From assembly GCA_002077065.1 (NCBI GenBank), contig NAJO01000019.1, positions 857,268 through 921,267 on the forward strand: DNA of 64,000 bases, written 5' to 3'. Each line of letters starts with the position of its first letter. The stretch's first letter is position 1. This DNA is from Cryoendolithus antarcticus (Eukaryota > Ascomycota > Dothideomycetes > Cladosporiales > Cladosporiaceae). Of the stretch, positions 43,496-52,874 are shown one piece after another. The notes under the pieces are model-generated. The model did no database searches and was not told the DNA's origin. It worked only from the letters and a program-made list of their open reading frames with translations. The position numbers and the translations under genes are program-made.

Positions 43496-44956
43496 CTACG
43501 CAAACATCTTTGCGTGATCCCTCTTTACCTTCGAAGTGCAGGCAGGCACCTTGGTGCTGGTCACAGTCGAAGACGTCGTCTTGGTCGACCAATGGGTCTT
43601 AGTGCTCCAGTGAGTGACCTTAGCGGTGTGGGTTGCGGCAGCCTTCGTCGAGGTCTTGCCGGCGCAGGTGGTGGAGACGACCTTGGTCCTGGTCACTGTC
43701 TTCTTCGCTCCACGCGCCTCAATCGCTGCTTCGGGGTTCTCGAGCTCAGCCTCACGCTTCTCGAAGAGAGCGCCCCTCTTGCAAAGAGTGGGTGTGGCGG
43801 TCTTGGTCGCTGTCTTGGTGTTGCACTTTGTCGTGGTGGATGTGCAGCTCGTGGTCGAGGTGGCCACAGTCTGAGTAACAGTCTGGGTCGCTGTAAGGGT
43901 GACCGTCGTCGTGCTGGCCTGGTTGGTGATGGTCGAGGTGGAAGTCGAGGTAACGGTCACAGCAGGTGCGGTCGTGGTAGTAATCACACCTGGCGCAGTG
44001 GTGGTTGTAACGATACCGGGGGCGGTAGTGGTAGTAACGACTGCGGGTGCTGTCACCGTCGAGGTAACGGTACTTCCTGGCAGAATAGTGACGACGCCGT
44101 TGATAGTGGACGTGATCGCAGGGAGAGTGACGGTAATAATCTGGGTAACAGGCGGCAGCGTGATGATCTGAGTGACGGGCGGCAGAGTGACGACCGACGT
44201 GACTGGGATTGAGACAGGAGGCACGATAACAGCAGCTCCACAGGAACCACCGATTGTAACGGTATCGAGTGTGACGGCAGCGTTAAGAGCGTAGAGAGCA
44301 CCCCTGCTGAGAGTCGTGCCAGTGGTGGCTGTGATGGAAGCTTGAGCAAGGACAACGCCAAGGAAGGCAGTACCAGTGCCGAAAGTGGCCGAGCTGCCGA
44401 CCTGCCAGTAGACGTTGCAGGCCTGAGCGCCGTTGATCAAAACCACGGAGGAGGCGCTGGCGGTGGTAAGGGTGGAGCCGAACTTGAAGACGAAGACAGC
44501 GTTGGGGTTGTTCTGCGCGTCAAGGACAAGCTGGCCAGTCAGACCCCCCGAAGACGAGAACTGGTACACTCCAGAGTTGAGGGTGCGACCTCCAAGATCT
44601 TGCCCAGTAAGATCAGCCCCCACAGACAGGAGGGTGATGCTCGAATAAGCCACCAGTAGGTCGGCCTTGGCGGCGATAGCCGCGAGGTTTAATGGTCCTG
44701 CATCTTGACCTTGGCTGATACCTGGGCCAAATCCAGTGATCGATGTGCCAGGCGACAGACCTATCTTTGCGGCGATGTTGGTGTTGCCAGTGTTGGTGAT
44801 CGTCGTCGCAGCGAAAACGCCGTATGGGGCGACCAGGCCAAGCTGGATGGGCGTAGTCAGGATCGGGAGGGAGATAGCTGGCAGGCCTGGAAGAAGTTGT
44901 GAATTGGCGGATGCAGCCAAAGAAATGGCGCACCATACTGCGTTGGTGAAATGCAT
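43496..44956 (-). CDS. Secreted ice-binding-like protein (DUF3494) with Ser/Thr-rich adhesin-like tail
   Basis: 486 aa from the ATG at 44956 (the TTG five codons earlier is rejected). A signal peptide (MHFTNAVWCAISLAASANS) is followed by a DUF3494 domain at about 25-245. It shows the family hallmarks: FAATTITNTGNTNI near the start, a capping region, ADLTGQDLGGRTLNSGVYQF, and the C-terminal strand set FLGVVLAQASITATTGTTLS..ALNAAVTLDTVTI. After residue 250 comes a repetitive Thr/Val stalk: LPPVTQIIT twice, a nine-residue unit (AP-[AG]-x-[IV]-TTTT-like) about four times, and HWSTKT twice. The end holds Lys- and Cys-containing pieces (PTLCKRGALFEKRE) with dibasic sites that a Kex2-type protease could cut. 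Known members bind ice or act as adhesins; which applies here is not visible. No GPI signal is seen. Confidence 0.85.
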   Translation of the reverse strand: MHFTNAVWCAISLAASANSQLLPGLPAISLPILTTPIQLGLVAPYGVFAATTITNTGNTNIAAKIGLSPGTSITGFGPGISQGQDAGPLNLAAIAAKADLLVAYSSITLLSVGADLTGQDLGGRTLNSGVYQFSSSGGLTGQLVLDAQNNPNAVFVFKFGSTLTTASASSVVLINGAQACNVYWQVGSSATFGTGTAFLGVVLAQASITATTGTTLSRGALYALNAAVTLDTVTIGGSCGAAVIVPPVSIPVTSVVTLPPVTQIITLPPVTQIITVTLPAITSTINGVVTILPGSTVTSTVTAPAVVTTTTAPGIVTTTTAPGVITTTTAPAVTVTSTSTSTITNQASTTTVTLTATQTVTQTVATSTTSCTSTTTKCNTKTATKTATPTLCKRGALFEKREAELENPEAAIEARGAKKTVTRTKVVSTTCAGKTSTKAAATHTAKVTHWSTKTHWSTKTTSSTVTSTKVPACTSKVKRDHAKMFA

Positions 44957-47900
44957 GATGGGAAGAGGCAATGAGAATAGTCTAGAGGGACTATGAGAAG
45001 TCTCAGGTGAGTGGCTGAAAGGAAGAGAGAAGGTGGATGTGAGTGATTGTCAAGAATACCTTTCGTGGAAAGAGAGCACCCCTTATACCCTTCAGAGCGC
45101 GACAGTGATCATGGAGGTCGAGATCGGACACTCTCGGTCAGGTGTATCGTTATGATACTGCGTTGTGCGTGTGGAGTGCATGGCCCGCCGTGGATCTGAC
45201 TGTTGAACTGTGCAGGACGGTCAGAAGGAGCTAATGGCATGTGTATCCAGGGTGTTCCGACGGCTAGATTCGTGTTCCGCGGGCCACGAGCGACATAGAT
45301 CCTGACCCGCACCAGTGAGTGCGCGTCCTGTCCACTGCCATGAACAAGGCCACACACACTGAGGTGAGTGAGCCGCAAAGTCCGAACATGGGCGGCAAAC
45401 GCTTAGCCTGACATTTGGCGAACCCTCGTGCGGCATCATATGAGGGTGTCGTGCTCTAGCTAAGCCGGAAGACGTCACCGCAGCGCGATGGAAGATTCTC
45501 GCTTATCGCAGTGAGTATCGAGCACGGCTCGACTTGCGGCGCTATGGTGAAGGTGCAGTTGTGCACCGACATGTTTCTGGTACCTGATATGTGCGAAAGG
45601 GTGATCGAGCGGGCGACAGGGGCTACTAGCAATAAGGCTCTGCCAAGCAGTATTCAGGGTTGGTATGGTCAGGATTGCGAGCAGTTTCCCTTCCCAGTAT
45701 GGACCAGGCCCATCAAAGAACGTAGAGTGCGTCCCCCAAGCCGATCAAGCCGGATTCGCGCTCCACGCTGGGATTGCGGCTGGTGAGATCGGCGCAGAAA
45801 TACGCCTGGCACATGTTACAGCGTCAACGATCAGGTTCAAGCTCGGAGGAGCCAGACGGCCGTCCCGTTGCTGCCGCATAGATGACAGGTACCCCAAAAT
45901 TGGATACCTCCGAGGCGTTTGGATGAAGGTAGCTGGGACAGATCAAGCTTGTTCATGCATTCTCGGATTCGGACATCGTGCTCTAAGTCCAGCGCACGCT
46001 GCTATTACGCGTTTGTGTGCGTGCGAGGAGGCGTGCGAGCAGCAGCATCATCCGTCTGTTGCACATCACTTCGCTTCGCTTTGACAATAGGCCAACGACA
46101 GGTGTGATGCAATGATCGTAGCGGCCACTTCGGCGGCGCCCGTTGCGCGTGAGACAAGCCCACCTGGCGCAAGCATTATTCTTCGTGTTTCAGCGGCGCA
46201 ATCTGCCAGTGCCGGCGACTCGTTCGCCAAGTCTTCAAGTACCGCTTGAGTGAGACCAGGTGAGTTCTTCCGCGACTTGAGCCTCCTTCCAGGGCATGCC
46301 CTCATCGCGAAGTCCATGACGGCTGTCAATGGCGATGGTAGGAGCTCGATTGGCCTCCCGGTGCTCCGTCATGAAGCACTCGACTTGGTCGCTCAGCTGG
46401 TCCAGGTCGCGGGGTATGGCAAGACTCGTCTTGGTGCGCAGTCTCTTCTGAGATGGATTTTGCGATAGTGGAGTTGAATGTAAGACAAGGTGAAGTGGAC
46501 TCGGACATGTTACCGATGAGGCTCACTATGGCGTCGGCAGTGGCCGCTAGCCGTGATCTAGCCTAACTGGGCTGTTCACCTACGCATGATTCATGACTTG
46601 TTGGTAAACCACATGGACGGGATACTGAGTCTTGCAACAGGTCACCGCACGCGAGGTGGCAGCGACCGACGCCTCGTGCTTCATGAAGTACTGTCACAGG
46701 AAAGTTAGATGGCTAGCCATCTGAAGTCGCTCATCTGAGTATCACAGCAAGAGCAGTATATCGAGCTGTGTCCCACAGCAGGTCTGCGCAGCACCATGAC
46801 GGGGTGCAACTCCAGACCACCCTCACAAGCCTGTGAGCTATAATCGTCGTCGATGTCCACTTGGCGAGTCTAGCGTGGGGGCGAACCAGTCGTTCACATA
46901 CAGGAAAGCTAGCTTGGCAGGAACCCTCACGGGCCACGGGCTTCACACTGTGCGCAAGTGGATTGCACACGATGACCCTCCCTCGGACTGCTATCCGGGT
47001 TCGGCCTCACGTGATCTCAGGTCGATGCGGATTACTCGGGCTTGGGCATCTCGCGAGCTCTGCTTTGCAAGGCACGCACATCAAGGATGAGCCTTCTGCA
47101 CTACGCGAGCTGCTTTCTCCAAGAGGTGATGCCTACCGCGACGGTGATACGAGTCTCCCAGCATGGCGGCGTGGGATAGGTCACAGCGGCCGTGTAGCCA
47201 TCAACGAGTCTAGAACGACGGATGCATATGCACCCACTAATTCATGCATATCTGGGAGCGCCATACTACATACCCATCCCAGCCCAGCGGCGATCGACAC
47301 AAGGGCATATGCGAACCTACGGGGTACATAGATCGTGCATCGATAGTAGAGCTCAGATCGGCCAATTGCTTGTTGGGGCGAGCGAGCTGCGCCTATAAGT
47401 TTGCCTTTGAACCGCGGTGATTCGCTTGCTCCAACAACACTTCAAGTCCGCCGAGCGAATGAGAGCCGATGTGTCAGTCGCTTCCGCTGTCAATTAGCAT
47501 TCTGGGATGATGTCAAATCATCCCTGTTCCCGCGCGAGCTCCTGCGCGCCTCGGGCGCCTCATGCGAACATGTCCGCCGCTCCGAGCCGTTGCGGTAGAT
47601 GCTTGGCTGTTAACGCTCTGGCCTTTTTGGAATCGGCATGACAATGTGCGATTGGTGGTCTCGCATGCTCGTCACTACTTCCCCTCAGTTCAGATGCTAG
47701 GTCAGCTCCCATCCATCGCGGAAGACAGAGTCTACACGTCTCCCTCTTTGAACGGAATCTCTGGCAACCACCTTCGCAAAGCGCGCAAAGCGCGCTGCTT
47801 TCTACGTCTCATGTGAGGGATGCCAGCAGTGATGGCAAAGGTGAAGTCTGATAGACGAAGTGGAGATAGAAGCAGGTCTTATGCAGCATGCAAGGTACGA

Positions 47901-48544
47901 GCGACGTCCTCCAACAAGTCCTGCAGGTTTGACTTTATGCGTGTACTACCGGCTACACGTGAGGCCATGTGCGTCGACATCAGCTGACGAAAACCACTAC
48001 AGTATTCTGGATAAAGTCTAGAAAGGTAAGCTTACGGAAGCTGCGATCTGCAATGCCTCGTGTCGTCTTGTATGCAACAGCAACGTCAGCCCAACATTTC
48101 TGGTGCGTGCGCAATAGTTCTACAACCCGTGTCAGACTTGCCTCCACAATCCAAGCTCTTCAGTTGGGTTCTTTGAGGCCATACACGTACGTGCGATAGT
48201 TCGGTCTCTCAGGGCGAACGAGCAGTGATGTCGATTTGGGAGACGCAGCTCTGCGTTCGAGCGCGCATCATCAGTCTAGTGTGGCCCATCGATCTCGTCG
48301 ACTGTGAACACAGCAGCTTGACGCAAATGCAAGGGGTGAAGTGTTCAAGTCTTCCCTCACTCGTATGCCTGCAATCGTGCAGCTTTTCGTATCCTGTACC
48401 AGAGAGGTAGCATACAAAGACCCCATGTTTGCTCAATGATCACATTTCGTCTAGGGTATAATCTCCCACCGAACCGCGCTGTAGTCCACAATGCTCTCGT
48501 CCATCGATGCAACCCATTTCATCATGCTTTTGCTCAGCGTCGCT
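44957..48544. other. Gene-poor 3.6-kb region
   Basis: Apart from the candidate TATA element, I find no supportable gene. Frames up to about 156 codons (for example 46861-47331 plus, 46329-46066 minus) have no recognisable domain and overlap other frames. No repeat was recognised. Decayed genes cannot be excluded. Confidence 0.4.
45082..45087 (-). promoter_or_regulatory. Candidate TATA box of the DUF3494 gene
   Basis: Minus-strand TATAAG lies about 126 bases upstream of the ATG at 44956, a usual distance for a fungal TATA element. It is the only such element noted just upstream of this gene. Confidence 0.4.
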
Positions 48545-50189
48545 TCACGACATAGTCGCTTGCAAGTCTTCGATCTTCTGATGCAGCTCGAGCGCGAATT
48601 GCTGCTTCAACTGTGATTGGGTCAGCTTTCATCGCGAGCGTCAAGTTCGAGACGATCAAGTTTACCTTCAACTGCAAGATCTCCAGTCCGCTCCCACCCT
48701 CGACAGTGCCCATGAATAACATAACCCCACTGGTCGGTGGACCACCGGAGGGCGCTCCAAACTTGATGTCTTTATTCACCGGAGTGTTGAGCACCACCCT
48801 GTGTGATCCGTCCGCGCGCATCAGCAGTCTGACCTTCGAGGACTTCTCATCATTCTCGTCTTCGCTCGCCACCCGCTTGACATTCAGCTTCAGCGCACCA
48901 AGCCCTCGTTCTCGCCACTCCTTCTTGCTGCCGTCGGGGAGTGTGACGAAATTATACAGCTTCGCACGAGTCGTGTACTGCGTCACCTCATCCTCCTCGC
49001 CAGTCTCAATCTCCTGCGCATAGAAGCGCTCGTCTCGCTGGTCGTCTTCGGTAGACAGCGGGCTCTTGTAGCCGGCATCATCATCGCCTGTGCCATCCTC
49101 CTCCTCGGCTGCATCGTCCTCGCCAGTAGGTGCGCCGAAAGTCTTTGCGGGCTTCGAGCTCGACGCGAAAGTCAAAGGCTTGCTGCTCGCAAAGCTTGTG
49201 AGTCCACTGCCGCCCAATCCCCCGAAGGCACTTCCACTAGCTGCTGCGCCGAAGCCACTCGACTGGCCGACCTTACCGAAGCCAGAGGAACTGAATGCGA
49301 AGCCGTTTGTTGGTGCGCTGCTGGTATCTGCAAATACTGACTTCTGACCCAGAGCACCGCCAAAAGCGGTCACCTCGGGCTTTGCGTTCTCGGCTTGCTC
49401 ACCTGCACCCGGCGGGCTCTTCGCGCCCGAGCCAAAGACACTCCCGCTACTCGACTCGTTGGTCGCCTTACCCAGTGCACCAAAGCCAGAAGTTGATGAA
49501 CCGGAAAGGGCACCGAATGCAGATGAAGAGAACGCGCTGCTCGAGATCTGTGGCTTCGCCGTTGTGTTTGATGGCTTTGATGAGGCGAGCGCTCCGAATG
49601 GTGATGTGGATGAGGTGTTGGCAAACCCGCTGCCCGCTGGTAAAGCGGTAGCTTTCTTGCTATCGCTCTTGCCTTCCGATCCTTCTAAAAGTCTCTGTTC
49701 GCTCGCCTCAGTCTCGAGCCTCGTCCTCTTAGTCTTGGGACTGGCGTATGACTCTACCGCAACATCGTCCACCTTATCGCCGCCGCGGTCTGGTGAAGGT
49801 GCTCGGGCAGGCTTAGCGCCCGTAGTAAGTGTGACACCGTTCGACTCGTGCGCTTCCGAAGCAGCCGCATCGTCTCTCGTCCTCTCCCCTGAGACTTTGC
49901 GCTTGTATCCATTCAGCTCATCCTCCTCAGCCAAACTGTCTCGTGATCGCTTGCGAGTGTGATGTTTGCCATTCGTGGCAGTAGCGGGAATCGCCGACGC
50001 CGAGTCTGCAGTGCCTTCCACGTCCGTGCCATCCCCCTCAACTATAGCCTCATCGGTCGTAGCCAGAGTTGCTCCAGCCATCTTGACGTCCTGTGCGGAC
50101 AGTCGCGCCTCCTCGGAGTTGCCTATTGAGGCTTTCTTGAGCTGCTCTCGCACCGGCTTCTCCGCCGCCTCCGAATCCGAGGCCACCAT
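48545..50189 (-). CDS. yrb2: Ran-binding FG-repeat protein, Yrb2/Hba1 type
   Basis: Nuclear RanBP1-domain protein that helps Crm1-dependent export in yeasts. Exon 1 is 50189-48666 and exon 2 is 48610-48545, with a 55-bp intron (GTAAAC, branch GCTGAC, acceptor CACAG); 529 aa. The ATG at 50189 is in a strong ACCATGG context. The N-terminal 170 residues are acidic/basic, with likely nuclear signals ([18 protein letters not shown]). Residues 180-340 carry scattered FG motifs ([29 protein letters not shown]). The Ran-binding domain is at about 390-510 ([39 protein letters not shown]-like [17 protein letters not shown]). Splicing gives the C-terminal helix [20 protein letters not shown]. Unspliced, the frame would instead add an unlikely basic tail. 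Yrb2 is favoured over Nup2 because the FG part is short. Confidence 0.88.
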
Positions 50190-50676
50190 GGTCGTTCTCA
50201 ATGGCAGCGAATTGCTTCACGTACACTATAGAGTCAAGGTAGCGAAGCGCTGCGGGAGCGTACAGGTAGCGGAGAGCCTCGACTTTGAAGTCCTGCAGTC
50301 CGACGTGAATGCGTCAGGGCGTGGCCAATGGGTCGGCGGTGGCGGAAATATGCGGCAGTGGCGGAGGCATTCGGCAGTCAATGACGAGTGGAAGAAAGAC
50401 GGAGGTACGGGGGTGGTGTCGGTGTACAGTGGGATAGCAAGTGACTTTGGGCAGTTGACAAAGACAGCACGCATGTGGGTTCAGTGCGGAACGTCCCGCA
50501 TATGAGTGGGGCTTGTTCACGGCTGACTTCTAACTATGGATGTGTACACTTGAACATACACTTGAACATATGCTCTTACCTGCATGTGTAATGCGCTCCG
50601 CCTTCCCAACAGCGTAGTTTTAGGAGCCTTTATGTTCGCGACACCCACGTCGCGAGCCTTTGAAGAGTCGACTGCA
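50190..50676. other. Intergenic, promoter of yrb2-like gene
   Basis: 487 bases between the yrb2-like start and the end of the glucosyltransferase relic. It contains a direct repeat cacttgaacata at 50547-50558 and 50559-50570. Nothing else was recognised. Confidence 0.45.
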
Positions 50677-52487
50677 TCACGGCGGCGGCAGTGATCTTCG
50701 GATTGCCTCTCTCAGATCATCGCCCAACAGCATATTCTCCGATGAACAAGATGTGCTCTGCATCGACAAGCGCATGGCCTCCTCCATCTTGGAATCATCG
50801 TGAGTATCCTCGGTCGATCTTTGCTCCTCATCAAAGGAGCTGCGGTCATGCTTTCCAGCCTCAATAGTCTCCGATGAGGTGCGCGAAACAGAGGCAACGG
50901 TGATCGGTGATATCCTGCCAGCGAGAGCTGAGGCTCTCTCATGGCCGTCCACCGCAGCAACAGAGCTCTGGCCAGATGTAGCGCTTTGCTGTGCCGCCAA
51001 GACATCCCGCATCATGTCGTCTAGATTGTGCTTCTTTGTGAGAAACTTCTGGGCCAATTCCCAACGAGCAATGACATCCTGCTTCTCTGTCTCGGAGCTT
51101 TGCCGCCAGTCCTCATCACCTTGCGCCGTTCTCGACGCCACGACATGGCTCTCAACATTGTCTCGGTAGAGATTCTGCATTCCTTTGTGTACGCCCTTCA
51201 TCGTGTACCCAAGTACGCCAACAGCACCCGCGGTGGGCTTAGTGAGCATGCCGCCTACGCCCTTGCCCATACCTTTGAAGAAGCCGCCGACACCTGCTTG
51301 CTGCGCGCCTTTCAAGGGCTGCGTGACTAGGCCAGTGATACCGTCATACAGACCGAGGCCGAAGCCTTTACCTACTGTTGTCGCGCCCGAGGAGAAGTCG
51401 TGGGCCTGGTAGTTGGGACACACAGTATCGTCACCACAGAGTCGCGCAACATTGTTGCTGCCCTTGGTCAATCCCATTGCGACATCCATATGCGATTGTA
51501 CGAGTGCTTTGGTGAAGCGCCCGAGACTTTTGCCAGCGTGCGCACTTGTATGATGCAGTCTGTCAGATTGCTTTCTTTCCAACTTCGACGAAGCGATTGA
51601 GGTGCCAGAGGATGTCCCCGGCAATTTCATATCACCGTTCTCGCCGTTGAGAGATGCCTGATCAGAGGACGTGTTCGATGCCGATGCTTTCGATCGCCCC
51701 TGACTGCTCTTGTAACCCAAACGGGCTGCTTTGTACGTCTCCGTAGGCATCTCAGCGAGTCCCATACCCATGGCACTGACTGGATGCCATTGCCGGCCTC
51801 ATAACACGAGCGCCAGCAACCCTGGACGTACTCGCCAACATCTCGGCGACGCTCACCGATGTCTCCGCTGACCAGGGTGCGGATTCCAGGCATTAGCGCA
51901 GGGTTCTTCACCATGTACGCCATCAACCTGGCAGGATCGCCGCCAATGTTGAAGAATTCCAGGCCATGGTCCTCCACAAACCGGTGGAAATTAGGATGTG
52001 TTGCCAAACGCACTCGATGTCCGTAGTTCTCCTTCAGTACTTTGCCAAGGGCAATGAAAGGCTGTACGTCTCCACGTGAGCCGACGACTTGAATGATAAC
52101 GTTTAGACTTGGCGGCAGCGTGCTGTCTGACGCCAATGGTGGCGTTGGTTCGTCCCGTACGTCTGCGGCCGTTTGTCGCAGAGCAGGTGTGAGTATCTGA
52201 GAAAGGTGGCGATTCAATTGGTCGATGCGGATATTGATGCGCCCATCGTCTGTGGCACGGGTACTGGTGTTTAGCCCATCTTGATCAATTTGTAGATCGC
52301 TATCAGTATTTTCATAGGCCGGTGGTGGCTTCTCGTCATGATCTGATTCGGGAGGATTGAAACCTTCCAGCGAGAACTGAGTCCTGAAGCTCGCAGCATC
52401 GGTCTGCTGGCGAGACAAGTCGTGGTCATATCGATTGGGCTGCGTAGAGTCTGGGCCACTCTTCTCGGAGTGCGCGCTCCTGGGCAT
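50677..52487 (-). pseudogene. Sterol/UDP-glucosyltransferase family relic lacking the catalytic core
   Basis: The first part (ATG at 52487) gives about 230 aligned residues: a disordered N-terminus, then the GT28-type N-terminal domain (LNVIIQVVGSRGDVQPFIAL, HRVRLATHPNFHRFV, CWRSCYEAGNG). At about 51787 the match stops. Within a few bases the -1/+2 frame takes over with the family's C-terminal region (MGMGLAEMPTETYKAARLGY from 51771; YDGITGLVTQPLKGA; GYTMKGVHKGMQ), running to 50677. Family members carry several hundred residues between these pieces, including the UDP-sugar-binding Rossmann half; none are present. Past the junction the first frame reads about 30 unrelated residues and stops at 51627-51629. 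The C-terminal part ends with two ubiquitin-interacting-like motifs (EEAMRLSMQ, DDLREAIRRSL). It is an internal deletion with an out-of-frame joint. No plausible intron bridges it. Confidence 0.75.
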
Positions 52488-52874
52488 TACGAATCGATCG
52501 ACAGTTGAAGTTCAGATTCGTTCTGTCCGCGAGGCTGGGTCAGAGTGTTATGCTTCAGCCGGTCAGTAGTAGCGATTGTTAAGAGGGACATAACCCGAGA
52601 AAGGAAAAGGATTAGATGTCAGCAGCATAAAGACTCGTAACGCAGAGTGGCTTAAGAAGGCTATGCAGTAACGCGTGGAGAACACGAATGACTTACGACC
52701 CGCCTAATGGCACTTGTCCGAGTGCGTGTGCCTATACAATCATTGCACAGTATCATTGAGGCGGCAGCATAACATGGTTCAAGGCACCGGCTTTTGAGCC
52801 AAAGAAGTTCGATGGTGCGATGTTCCGGAGAATCGTTTCGACGGGTTATTGCGGGAAGCAGATGTAATTCTATT
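52488..52874. other. Intergenic between glucosyltransferase relic and arg2-like gene
   Basis: 387 bases holding the old promoter of the relic and the 3' region of the upstream minus-strand gene. Nothing else was recognised. Confidence 0.4.

Noticed and set aside
43412..44212. A 266-codon Gly/Arg/Ser-rich frame opposite the DUF3494 gene
   Set aside because: Its low complexity is the mirror of the Thr-rich stalk on the other strand.
46066..46526. Two overlapping minus-strand frames that could be a small gene
   Set aside because: They are in different frames, no splice pair joins them convincingly, and no family is recognised.
45665..47331. Plus-strand frames of about 140-156 codons in the gene-poor region
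   Set aside because: Low-complexity reading without homologous motifs, overlapped by other frames of similar length.
50547..50570. A 12-base direct repeat (cacttgaacata twice)
   Set aside because: Only two short adjacent units; no array and no link to a mobile element.
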